A DNA stretch of 10,755 nucleotides from JBBAGE01 sp041655055 (GTDB lineage Bacteria; Pseudomonadota; Alphaproteobacteria; Rhodobacterales; Rhodobacteraceae): the NCBI GenBank assembly GCA_041655055.1, contig JBBAGE010000078.1, positions 1 to 10,755 of the forward strand. The letters are read 5' to 3'. The translations under genes and the position numbers were made by a program. This document shows, piece after piece, positions 1 through 6,347 of this stretch. The notes under the pieces were generated by a model that worked only from the letters and a program-made list of their open reading frames with translations, made no database searches and was not told the DNA's origin. Position 1 is the stretch's first letter. Every line of letters starts with the position of its first letter.

Positions 1-538
1 CGGTGATCAAGGCAGATTGCGTACCCGACGTGGCCCAGGTGCGCTTGCCGACAAAGGCCTCGGGCGTGGTTACCAGCGTCGTGCAATAAAGCCACAGCGG
101 CGGGGTAGAAAGACCACCGCCAAAGACGACGCCGGCATTTTTCCACTCATCAATCATCCGCTCATTGGTGAAAGACAGTTCACTGATCGCCAGCGCCGCC
201 GCGCCTTGATCATTAAGACTGATCGTTGCGGAATTGAGCACGTTGTTAAGCGGCAGATCGGATGGCACATAGGCGCCGATGATCAGTCCGCCATGCGCGA
301 TGCCGGTGCGAACAGCACGCAGGGTATCGCGGCCCTCGGCCAGCGCGCCGGACATGAATGGCTCGAAGTTGATTTCGCCATTGCTTGCTTCGGCCACGGA
401 TGCGGCAAATTTAGGCACAGCATTGCCATGCAATGGATGCGCTTCGGGGCCGTGGGTAGACAGCCGGTAATTCTGCGCAAGCGCCGGTGCCGTTGCCAGC
501 GCGAGCATCGCTGCGGCGGGTATGAGTTTCTTCAGCAT
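1..538 (-). CDS. dctP: TRAP transporter substrate-binding protein, DctP family (partial, C-terminus off window)
   Basis: This is the N-terminal 179 codons of a periplasmic solute-binding protein of the TRAP (tripartite ATP-independent periplasmic) family, which captures a carboxylate-type substrate and delivers it to the DctQM permease. I translated it directly from the minus strand; the frame stays open to the window edge. It begins MLKKLIPAAAMLALATAPALA, a clear Sec signal peptide with probable cleavage after A21, before QNYRLSTHGPEAHPLHG. The segment FMSGALAEGRDTLRAVRTGIAHGG matches the usual DctP pattern of a conserved segment followed by a run describing the binding lobe. The start at 538 is supported by an upstream GGGAG about 8 bases away. 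It is the distal gene of the operon, 91 bases after dctM, with two stem-loops between them. About 150 residues are missing off the left edge, including the conserved substrate-binding arginine region, so the substrate cannot be inferred. Confidence 0.9.
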   Translation of the reverse strand, partial: MLKKLIPAAAMLALATAPALAQNYRLSTHGPEAHPLHGNAVPKFAASVAEASNGEINFEPFMSGALAEGRDTLRAVRTGIAHGGLIIGAYVPSDLPLNNVLNSATISLNDQGAAALAISELSFTNERMIDEWKNAGVVFGGGLSTPPLWLYCTTLVTTPEAFVGKRTWATSGTQSALIT

Positions 539-608
539 GTTGGTTACTCCCTGATTAACTGGTGTTCTGGTTCCGCCGCCCCGGCCTCCGGGAAAGCGGT
601 GCGTCGTG

Positions 609-628
609 CCGTGATCATCCGATCACGG
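609..628 (-). other. Intercistronic stem-loop between dctM and dctP
   Basis: CCGTGATC (609-616), loop ATCC, GATCACGG (621-628) form a perfect 8-bp stem that begins one base after the dctM stop codon. A second smaller stem, CCCGG-loop-CCGGG, lies at 580-592. Neither is followed on the minus strand by a T run, so I do not call an intrinsic terminator. In transporter operons such hairpins often protect or process mRNA so that the binding protein is made in excess over the permease; that role here is inference. Confidence 0.6.
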
Positions 629-629
629 A

Positions 630-1937
630 TCATTTCATCAACTCCGGAAGAAACAGCGAAATCGCCGGAAAGAGGATGAGCAGCGCAAGCGTGATCAGAT
701 CCGCCAGGATGAACCATCCCGCGCCCTTGAAGATTTCCTGCAGGCGCACGGCAGAACCCATCGAAGATTTCACGACATAAATGTTCATGCCGACCGGGGG
801 CGAAAGCAGCCCGATTTCCAGCAGCTTGATGATGATGATCCCGATCCAGATCAAATCCATGTTCATCGCACTGAGCATCGGAAGCAGGACCGGCAGCGTC
901 AGGATCATGGCGCCGATACTATCGATGAACATACCGATAACCAGATAGAGCGCGACCAGCATCAGGATCAGTAGTATCGGGCTGTCGATATAAGTCGTGG
1001 CAAAGCTGGATACCGCCGCCGGAAGCCCGGCAAGCCCTAGGAAAACCGCGAACATCGTTGCCGCCATGGCAACAAGAAACAGCGTGCTAGTGCCAATCGC
1101 GGTGTCAAGGATCGCACCTTTCAGGACGTTGTAGTTGAACGCCCCTCGCGATAGCGCAATGACAACCGCCAGTGCGGCGCCGATTGCCCCTGCCTCGGTG
1201 GGCGTGAACCAGCCAAGAAAAATCCCGCCAAGCACCCCCATGATCAACGCCGGCAGCGGCCAGACATCCTTGATGATCGCCCAAGCTGATTTCGCTTGGC
1301 CCTCGATCACGGCCTTTGGCGCCAATGACGGGTTCAGCCAGACACGGATCGTAATCATGGCGATATACATGGTCGCAGTCAGGGCGCCCGGAATGATACC
1401 CGCGATAAACAGTTTCGCGATCGAGGCCTCGGTGATGATGCCATAAATGATCATCGCCACGCTCGGCGGAATGAGTGAACCAAGCGTGCCAGCTGATGCA
1501 ACGACGCCTGTGGCCAGTGACGGCTTGTATCCTGCACGCAGCATCTCGGGGATGGCAATACGCGAGAACGCGGCCGAGGTTGCTACGCTGGAACCCGATG
1601 CGGTCGAAAACATCGCCGCCGAAAGCACCGTCGCCGAGGCCAGCCCGCCGGGAATCTTGCGAAACAGGATCCGAAACTCGCTAAAGAGGCCGCGCGTCAG
1701 CCCGGATTGCGCCGCGATGAATCCCATCAGCAGGAACATGGGAATCGCGCTTAGATTCCAGTTCGACACAAAGGTATAAGGCACGGTCGTCAGAATGCCC
1801 CATGCACCAGTTATCCCGATGATCATCCACGTGCCAACAAAGGCCACGATCCCCATCGCAACGGCAACAGGCACACGAAAAGCAAGCATGACGAGCAGAA
1901 CGGCAACGCCAAGTCCGCCGATTTCAAGCCGGTCCAT
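630..1937 (-). CDS. dctM: TRAP transporter large permease subunit, DctM family
   Basis: This is the large inner-membrane subunit that forms the transport pathway of a TRAP transporter, using an ion gradient to import substrate delivered by DctP. The 435-residue length is normal for the family. Nearly the whole protein is hydrophobic helices. Family motifs are ASGSSVATSAA (113-123), GTLGSLIPPS (150-159), GWFTPTEAGA (242-251), GMFIDSIGAM (335-344) and EIGLLSPPVGMNIY (374-387). The frame is open further upstream to 2084, but that extension reads inside dctQ and is not membrane-like. The ATG at 1937 has an AGGAG Shine-Dalgarno and overlaps the dctQ stop as TGATG, so it is the likely start and is probably translationally coupled to dctQ. 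DctQ and DctM are separate here, not fused. The substrate is not evident. Confidence 0.95.
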   Translation of the reverse strand: MDRLEIGGLGVAVLLVMLAFRVPVAVAMGIVAFVGTWMIIGITGAWGILTTVPYTFVSNWNLSAIPMFLLMGFIAAQSGLTRGLFSEFRILFRKIPGGLASATVLSAAMFSTASGSSVATSAAFSRIAIPEMLRAGYKPSLATGVVASAGTLGSLIPPSVAMIIYGIITEASIAKLFIAGIIPGALTATMYIAMITIRVWLNPSLAPKAVIEGQAKSAWAIIKDVWPLPALIMGVLGGIFLGWFTPTEAGAIGAALAVVIALSRGAFNYNVLKGAILDTAIGTSTLFLVAMAATMFAVFLGLAGLPAAVSSFATTYIDSPILLILMLVALYLVIGMFIDSIGAMILTLPVLLPMLSAMNMDLIWIGIIIIKLLEIGLLSPPVGMNIYVVKSSMGSAVRLQEIFKGAGWFILADLITLALLILFPAISLFLPELMK

Positions 1938-2497
1938 CAGACATTCTCCTGATTTTGGGATGGGCTGTTGTTGGTCAACAGCTTTTCGGCGGCAGAATGG
2001 CGCACGATCACTTGAACCAGGCGCAGCGCCGAAATCATCACGGCCAGCGCAAGGCCAACAGGCAGCATGAAGCGCGCCGGCCAAATCACCATTCGGTAAT
2101 AGCCTTCGACGATTTCGCGCTTTTGCATGGCCTCGAACGCGTCCAGCAACGATTCGTAGCCAAGAACCCCGAAAAAACCTATCTGCAGAACGAAAACCAG
2201 CGCCAGTGACGCAAGCTGCAGCGGCCGGGACATGATGTTATAGAAAAGGTCCACATAGATCTGCCGGTTTTCCACTTCGGCCAGGGGAATCGACAAAAAG
2301 ACGATGCCGGTCATGTAGTAGTTGCCGACCAGCTCGGACGTTCCATGCAGAGGTGCGTTGAAAAACAGCTTGAGCGACACATCAGCCGTGATGTTCACCA
2401 TCATCAGCAAGATAAAAAAGCCCACGACGAACATCAGCAGATAGCAAAGTTTCCGCAGCAGAGCATCGAGGGCATCAAGCATCGGATGCTCCGCCAT
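1937..2497 (-). CDS. dctQ: TRAP transporter small permease subunit, DctQ family
   Basis: This is the small membrane subunit that partners DctM and is needed for a functional TRAP permease. The 186 residues show the family layout of four membrane segments at about 15-36, 53-72, 92-114 and 136-165. The conserved loop SELVGNYYMTGIVFLSIPLA leads into a RQIYVDL motif (78-84). It is the first gene of the operon. The start is uncertain by five codons: the ATG at 2497 has no good Shine-Dalgarno, while the in-frame ATG at 2482 has GGAG six bases upstream and may be the true start. An in-frame TGA (2539-2537) blocks any longer version. The 3' end overlaps dctM by one base (TGATG). The C-terminal tail after about 167 is polar and poorly conserved in the family. 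Confidence 0.93.
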   Translation of the reverse strand: MAEHPMLDALDALLRKLCYLLMFVVGFFILLMMVNITADVSLKLFFNAPLHGTSELVGNYYMTGIVFLSIPLAEVENRQIYVDLFYNIMSRPLQLASLALVFVLQIGFFGVLGYESLLDAFEAMQKREIVEGYYRMVIWPARFMLPVGLALAVMISALRLVQVIVRHSAAEKLLTNNSPSQNQENV

Positions 2498-2540
2498 AAG
2501 GCCGTGCGCGTCCCGCGGCGGCTGTTTCGCGTGGATTCAT
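2475..2540 (-). other. Possible short leader ORF overlapping the dctQ start
   Basis: A 21-codon ORF starts with ATG at 2540 and ends with TGA at 2477-2475, just past both candidate dctQ start codons and in another frame. A purine-rich stretch containing GGGGAG lies about 10 bases before its ATG, a better ribosome site than the one before the 2497 start. The peptide is unrecognised. It could couple translation to dctQ or be chance; there is no evidence beyond position and the ribosome-site match. Confidence 0.25.
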
Positions 2541-2698
2541 GCTCCCGTTTCTCCCCTTTCGCACTGTCTGTGCGCACCTGCGCTCACATCCGCTTCCGGC
2601 ATCTGTCCTGAAGACGATGCCAATGGCGACCTAAGCGTATCCCTGCAGGCATCATGCATAACACAAAGCGCATTTCAATAGTAATATTCTACAGGTTT

Positions 2699-2724
2699 AT
2701 TATATCAGGATCGTATATAGATCG
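2699..2724 (-). promoter_or_regulatory. Extended -10 promoter for the dctQMP operon, with GATCG direct repeat
   Basis: Read on the minus strand, 2707-2699 is TGATATAAT, a perfect extended -10 (TGnTATAAT). No TTGACA-like -35 sits at normal spacing, as expected for extended -10 promoters. Immediately upstream, GATCG-TATATA-GATCG (2709-2724) is a direct repeat with an 11-base period, one helical turn, which could bind a regulator covering the spacer and -35 position. The start site would be near 2692, giving a leader of about 195 bases before dctQ. Confidence 0.45.
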
Positions 2725-2791
2725 GCCCACTTCGACCCGTCGTCGCCGTAATCTGCGTAATTTAGACAGTCTTTTTATAACCTTATCAGTA

Positions 2792-2800
2792 TGATATAAT
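2792..2800 (+). promoter_or_regulatory. Orphan extended -10 element facing fliI
   Basis: TGATATAAT on the plus strand is identical to the element at 2707-2699 on the minus strand. The best -35 candidate at 17-base spacing, TTTTTA (2772-2777), is weak. No plus-strand gene follows; a transcript would run into fliI antisense. It could be chance in AT-rich DNA. Confidence 0.25.
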
Positions 2801-2882
2801 GAAAATGTGAAACAGGGAACCGTCACGGTCAGGTAAAACAGATCTGCCCGAAATTTTTAATGGCGGACTATAAACCATCCAC

Positions 2883-4193
2883 CTACCCCTCTACACACCC
2901 CGCCAAACGGGTAAAACTAGCGGCGATGTTAGCCGGCTCATCCTCGGTCAGGAATTTATCCAGCCGTGGCCAGGCCGCGATGGCGGCGTCGATTTCGGGA
3001 TCGCTTCCTTTGGTATACAGCCCGGCCTGGATCATCATTTCCGAGCGGTCATAGGTGCCCAGCAGCTTGCGCGCCCGCGTGATCAGCGTGTTTTCTTCAT
3101 CGCTCGCCGCAAGCGGGAGCGAGCGGCTGACCGAGCGCAGCAGGTCGATCGCGGGAAAACGCCCGCGTTCGGCGATTTGGCGGTCGAGAACCACATGCCC
3201 ATCCAGCACCCCGCGCAAGATATCGGCGATCGGCTCCTCCATGTCCGAACCCGCGACCAGCACCGAAAACACCGCCGTAATATCGCCCGAATCGCCTATA
3301 CCCGGCCCGGCACGTTCGCATAGCGCGGTAATCAGATGCGCGGTGGACGGCGGATAGCCCCGCATATTACCGTTTTCGCCGCTCGCCAGTGCCACTTCGC
3401 GATGCGCCTCGGCAAAACGGGTGATGCTGTCGGCGATGAACAGGACGTGCCTGCCGCGATCACGAAAATGCTCGGCGATGGTCATGGCCGTCCAGGCGCA
3501 GCGCCGCCGCATCATCGGCGATTGATCCGACGTGGCCGCCACGATCACGGAACGTTTCATCCCGGCCGGCCCCAGCACCCTTTCGATAAATTCGCGCACT
3601 TCGCGCCCACGTTCGCCCACCATCGCGATGACGACGACATCGGCCTGAAGCCCGCGCGCCAGTTTCGCCATCAGGGTCGATTTCCCGACGCCAGATCCGG
3701 CAAAAAGTCCGATTCGTTGCCCGCGCACCATCGGCAAAACCGTGTTGAAAACCGCCAGCCCGGTTTCAAGCCGCTCGCCCAATCCGCGCCGTTCGGTCGG
3801 ATTGATCGGACGCCCGCGGACCGGACGCGCCACTGGCCCGCGCAGAATCGGCAGACCGTCAACCGCGCGGCCAATCGGATCGATTACGCGCCCGATCCAG
3901 CTTTCATGTGGCGCGATTTCATTCGCGCCCAGATGAACAACCCGCATCCCCAAACGCAGACCTTCGCCGCCGCCATCGGATAAAATCGTCACGATATCCG
4001 AGGAAAGCTGAATTATTTCACCAAGTTGCACAGGGTCGCTGCCGATTTCAACCATATCCCCAAGGGCCGCGATATCCGACAGCCCCGTAACGCTGGCCGT
4101 GCCCTGCCCCAGCGCCGTGATCCGCCCCACCGCGCGCACCGGCTGCAGCGCCGCAATTTCGGCGCGCACCAGATCAAAGCTCACATCCGTCAT
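2883..4193 (-). CDS. fliI: Flagellum-specific ATPase FliI
   Basis: FliI is the hexameric cytoplasmic ATPase of the flagellar type III export apparatus; with FliH and FliJ it helps load export substrates onto the membrane gate. The 436 residues match the usual length. Visible motifs are the Walker A AGSGVGKST (165-173), MVGERGREV (191-199) with E194 at the catalytic-glutamate position, Walker B LFIADS (251-256), GYPPS (279-283) and the ATPase alpha/beta signature PAIDLLRSVS (347-356). All key residues are intact. The ATG at 4193 has AAGGA 7-8 bases upstream. The gene stands alone, divergent from the flgB operon, and neither fliH nor fliJ is adjacent. Its Shine-Dalgarno lies in one arm of an inverted repeat (4199-4234). 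Similarity to F1 beta and type III secretion ATPases is expected, but the rod-gene context settles it as FliI. Confidence 0.97.
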   Translation of the reverse strand: MTDVSFDLVRAEIAALQPVRAVGRITALGQGTASVTGLSDIAALGDMVEIGSDPVQLGEIIQLSSDIVTILSDGGGEGLRLGMRVVHLGANEIAPHESWIGRVIDPIGRAVDGLPILRGPVARPVRGRPINPTERRGLGERLETGLAVFNTVLPMVRGQRIGLFAGSGVGKSTLMAKLARGLQADVVVIAMVGERGREVREFIERVLGPAGMKRSVIVAATSDQSPMMRRRCAWTAMTIAEHFRDRGRHVLFIADSITRFAEAHREVALASGENGNMRGYPPSTAHLITALCERAGPGIGDSGDITAVFSVLVAGSDMEEPIADILRGVLDGHVVLDRQIAERGRFPAIDLLRSVSRSLPLAASDEENTLITRARKLLGTYDRSEMMIQAGLYTKGSDPEIDAAIAAWPRLDKFLTEDEPANIAASFTRLAGCVEG

Positions 4194-4198
4194 TTTGC

Positions 4199-4234
4199 AT
4201 TCCTTTCGTCTGTCGAAACTGTTTCTAAAGGAAT
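4199..4234 (-). promoter_or_regulatory. Inverted repeat that can sequester the fliI ribosome binding site
   Basis: ATTCCTTT (4199-4206) and AAAGGAAT (4227-4234) are perfect 8-base inverted arms around a 20-base loop, and the loop contains the palindrome GAAACTGTTTC (4215-4225). In the fliI mRNA the second arm is the Shine-Dalgarno AAAGGA, so pairing would hide it. This applies only if the fliI transcript begins upstream of about 4234. The same palindromes could instead be protein-binding DNA sites. Confidence 0.45.
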
Positions 4235-4239
4235 CGGGG

Positions 4240-4254
4240 TTAAGCCTTGGTTGA
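4240..4254. promoter_or_regulatory. CtrA-like box between fliI and flgB
   Basis: TTAA-GCCTTGG-TTGA matches the CtrA consensus TTAA-N7-TTAA at seven of eight fixed bases with exact 7-base spacing. CtrA is known to control flagellar genes in Caulobacter and motility in several Rhodobacterales. The site ends 24 bases before the flgB ATG and lies 46 bases from the fliI ATG, so it could serve either divergent promoter. I see no convincing sigma-54 or FliA-type promoter in this gap. The site is predicted from sequence alone. Confidence 0.5.
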
Positions 4255-4277
4255 AAGAAACCGGGGAAGATGCCTCA

Positions 4278-4661
4278 ATGTTCAGCAAGATTGAAATATT
4301 CGATATGGCCCGCGGCCTGCTTGGCCATTCTGCGGCGCGCCAATCGGTGATTGCCCAGAATATGGCTAATGCCGATACACCGGGCTTTCGCGCCCGCGAT
4401 ATGGCTGCGTTTTCCGACAGTTATCGGGTGGCCGAGCCCGACCTCCGCCCCACGCGGCCCGGCCATATCATGGGCGGCGGCGATGCCACAGCCCCCGCGC
4501 GGCTGCATGATTCGCCCGGCCGTTCGGCGCCCAATGGCAATACGGTTTCGCTGGAAAATGAAATGATCCGCGCTTTGGATGTGTCGCGGCAGCATGAAAT
4601 GGCGCTGTCGGTCTATCGTTCGTCGCTCAACATCCTGCGCAGCAGTCTGGGACGACAGTGA
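4278..4661 (+). CDS. flgB: Flagellar proximal rod protein FlgB
   Basis: FlgB forms part of the proximal rod that connects the MS ring and export gate to the distal rod. The 127-residue protein has the rod N-terminal motif NMANADTPGFRARD (28-41) and the FlgB-specific NTVSLENEMIRALD (88-101), and it ends in a helical segment rich in S and L, as rod proteins do. The frame is open upstream to 4026, but that part reads antisense through fliI and the control region. ATG 4278 gives the normal length and starts at the expected FlgB N-terminus, with GGGGAAG (4263-4269) upstream. It is the first gene of the nine-gene operon, and its stop TGA overlaps the flgC ATG. Confidence 0.95.
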   Translation: MFSKIEIFDMARGLLGHSAARQSVIAQNMANADTPGFRARDMAAFSDSYRVAEPDLRPTRPGHIMGGGDATAPARLHDSPGRSAPNGNTVSLENEMIRALDVSRQHEMALSVYRSSLNILRSSLGRQ

Positions 4662-5053
4662 TGAATGATTTTGCCAGAGCCAGCGTCATTTCCGCCAGCG
4701 GCATGCAGGCCCAGGCCGACCGCCTGCGCCATGTCAGCGAAAATATCGCCAATGCCGACACGCCCGGCTATCATCGCAAAACCGTGTCGTTTCAATCGGT
4801 TGTCGAACGCGGCCGCGCCTCGGGCGAGGTGACGTCCGGCCCCGTCCGGCTGGATCAATCCGCGCTTGCCCAGATCTATGACCCCGGCCATCCGATGGCC
4901 GATGAAACCGGCCATTACGCCGGATCAAATGTCGATCTGGTGATTGAAATCGCCGACGCCCGCGAAGCGCAGCGCAGCTATGACGCCAATCTCAAACTGT
5001 TCGATCAGTCGCGGCAGATGTCGCGCGCGCTGCTTGAACTTCTACGTCGATAA
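4661..5053 (+). CDS. flgC: Flagellar proximal rod protein FlgC
   Basis: FlgC is the second proximal rod component. The 130 residues carry the rod motif SENIANADTPGYHRK (26-40) and the FlgC block DPGHPMADETGHYAGSNVD (74-92), followed by the C-terminal helix with REAQRSYDAN (101-110). The start is ATG 4661, overlapping the flgB stop as TGATG with GGGA about 8 bases upstream. An adjacent GTG at 4658 would add one residue and cannot be excluded. The next gene, fliE, follows after 11 bases. Confidence 0.95.
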   Translation: MNDFARASVISASGMQAQADRLRHVSENIANADTPGYHRKTVSFQSVVERGRASGEVTSGPVRLDQSALAQIYDPGHPMADETGHYAGSNVDLVIEIADAREAQRSYDANLKLFDQSRQMSRALLELLRR

Positions 5054-5064
5054 AGGAGCCCAGA

Positions 5065-5346
5065 ATGGACATCCGTTCCACAATTGCCGCCACCGGCTAT
5101 GCCATCAACCGCCCCGCCACCGCGCCTGACCCCAGCCCGGGCGGCGCCATCGCCAAGGCCGCATCCGATTTCGCACAATCGCTGCACCAGACCGAAACCA
5201 CCGCGAAAACCGCGCTGATGGGCGGGGCCGATCCGCATGCGCTGGTCACCGCGCTGGCCCAGACCGAACTCGCGATCGAGACCGCAGTCACCATGCGCAA
5301 CAAGGTGGTCGAGGCCTATCAGGAAATCCTGCGGATGCCGGTGTGA
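5065..5346 (+). CDS. fliE: Flagellar hook-basal body adaptor FliE
   Basis: FliE joins the MS ring and the export gate to the rod. The 93 residues end in the diagnostic block GADPHALVTALAQTELA (54-70) and TAVTMRNKVVEAYQEILRM (73-91), which fits the FliE family closely. The N-terminal 30 residues are proline- and alanine-rich and variable. The Shine-Dalgarno AAAGGAG (5052-5058), starting inside the flgC stop, is the strongest ribosome site in the operon and fixes the start. FliE is small and made early, so a strong site is reasonable. Confidence 0.95.
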   Translation: MDIRSTIAATGYAINRPATAPDPSPGGAIAKAASDFAQSLHQTETTAKTALMGGADPHALVTALAQTELAIETAVTMRNKVVEAYQEILRMPV

Positions 5347-5349
5347 ACC

Positions 5350-5616
5350 ATGGTTGAACAGGTCTTTTACGACACTTTGCGTCAGGCGCTCTGGATTGCG
5401 GTGATGATTTCCACCCCGATTCTGATGGTGGCGCTGGTTGCGGGGCTGACGGTGGGCCTGTTTCAGGCCCTGACCTCGGTGCAGGAAATGACGCTGACCT
5501 TTGTGCCCAAACTGGCCGCGATTCTGGCGGTGTTCTGGGTCACCATGGGGTTCATGACCGAAACGCTGACCAGCTTTTTCAAAGCGGGCATCGTGCCCAT
5601 GATCGCGGGGGGATAG
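5350..5616 (+). CDS. fliQ: Flagellar export gate subunit FliQ
   Basis: FliQ is a small membrane protein that joins FliP and FliR in the helical export gate at the base of the flagellum. The 88 residues contain two hydrophobic helices (about 13-40 and 53-75) separated by the conserved loop FQALTSVQEMTLTFVPKL (38-55). Its ATG lies 3 bases after the fliE stop with no good Shine-Dalgarno, so it probably depends on coupling to fliE translation. Its position between fliE and flgF, apart from fliP and fliR, is common in this kind of cluster. A type III secretion SctS protein would look similar, but the rod-gene context argues for FliQ. Confidence 0.96.
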   Translation: MVEQVFYDTLRQALWIAVMISTPILMVALVAGLTVGLFQALTSVQEMTLTFVPKLAAILAVFWVTMGFMTETLTSFFKAGIVPMIAGG

Positions 5617-5618
5617 CA

Positions 5619-6335
5619 ATGGATTCAACCGGTTATACCACGCTGACCCGGCAATCCGGCCTGATGCGTGAAATGCAGGCGGTGGCACATAACATCGCCA
5701 ATATTTCCACCACCGGGTTTCGCCGCGAAGGGCTGATTTTTTCCGAACATATCGCCGCATTGGAACGGGGCGAGCCGTCGCTGTCGATGGCCCATGCCAA
5801 TGTGCGCATGACATCGACCTTGCAGGGCACGCTGGACGCAACCGGCGGCAGCTTTGATTTCGCGATCGAGGGCGAAGGGTTTTTCATGATCGAAGGCCCC
5901 GAGGGCGACACGCTGACCCGCGCCGGCGCCTTTACCCCCAATGAGGCCGGCGAACTGGTCACGCCCGATGGCTATCGCCTGCTTGATAATGGCGGCGCGC
6001 CGATTTTCATCCCACCCGATGCCGCCACGATCAGCGTTGCGCGCGACGGCACCCTTTCCGCCGATGACCGGCCGCTGACGCAGATCGGGCTGTTTCTGCC
6101 CGCCGATCCCAATGAAATGGCCCGCCGCGACGGGGTGCGTTTTGTCGTGGCCGGCGGCGCGGTGCCGGTGGATGAACCCACCATCGTTCAGGGTTTTACC
6201 GAGGCTTCGAACGTTGACCCCATCACCGAAATCGCCCGCATGATCGAGGTTCAGCACGCCTATGAGCTCGGCCAGAAATTTCTTGAGCGCGAGGATGAGC
6301 GTATCCGCAACGCGCTTAACACCTTTGGAAAATAG
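5619..6335 (+). CDS. flgF: Flagellar rod protein FlgF
   Basis: FlgF is a rod protein lying between the proximal rod and FlgG. The 238 residues show the N-terminal motif AVAHNIANISTTGFRRE (21-37), the central DFAIEGEGFFMIE (80-92) and LTRAGAFTPNEAGELV (99-114), and the C-terminal SNVDPITEIARMIEVQHAYE (197-216). Length and motifs fit FlgF rather than FlgG, since FlgF is shorter and begins with the MDxxxY-type N-terminus. The GGGGGA before the ATG overlaps the end of fliQ, and the gap is 2 bases. The flgG start follows after 12 bases. Confidence 0.94.
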   Translation: MDSTGYTTLTRQSGLMREMQAVAHNIANISTTGFRREGLIFSEHIAALERGEPSLSMAHANVRMTSTLQGTLDATGGSFDFAIEGEGFFMIEGPEGDTLTRAGAFTPNEAGELVTPDGYRLLDNGGAPIFIPPDAATISVARDGTLSADDRPLTQIGLFLPADPNEMARRDGVRFVVAGGAVPVDEPTIVQGFTEASNVDPITEIARMIEVQHAYELGQKFLEREDERIRNALNTFGK

Positions 6336-6347
6336 AAAGGAATCCGA

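Larger units (their letters stand above)
2498..2882. other. Intergenic region between dctQ and fliI, AT-rich core
   Basis: This 385-base stretch has no convincing gene apart from the small leader ORF noted separately. Bases from about 2660 to 2810 are clearly more AT-rich than the flanking coding DNA and carry two perfect extended -10 elements facing outward. An imperfect 20-base dyad (TGTGCGCACC / TGCGCTCACA, 2569-2588) lies in the presumed dctQ leader and could be an operator. No T-tracked hairpin follows fliI, so no intrinsic terminator for that gene is visible. Confidence 0.6.

Noticed and set aside
17..679. 220-codon plus-strand ORF at the left end
   Set aside because: Antisense to dctP and the end of dctM; dctP has a signal peptide and a proper ribosome site on the other strand.
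2819..2829. ACCGT-C-ACGGT palindrome as a fliI terminator
   Set aside because: The stem is short with a one-base centre, and no T run follows on the minus strand.
2860..3054. 64-codon plus-strand ORF after the orphan promoter
   Set aside because: It is almost wholly antisense to the 3' end of fliI, lacks a Shine-Dalgarno and has no recognisable sequence.
4359..4391. Near-repeat DNA shared by flgB and flgC (and more weakly flgF, flgG)
   Set aside because: It encodes the conserved rod motif NxANxxTxGF/Y; similarity reflects paralogy of rod proteins, not a mobile or recombination repeat.
5005..5841. 278-codon minus-strand ORF opposite fliE-fliQ-flgF
   Set aside because: Covers parts of four confirmed genes in antisense; composition is H/R/G-rich without recognisable motifs.
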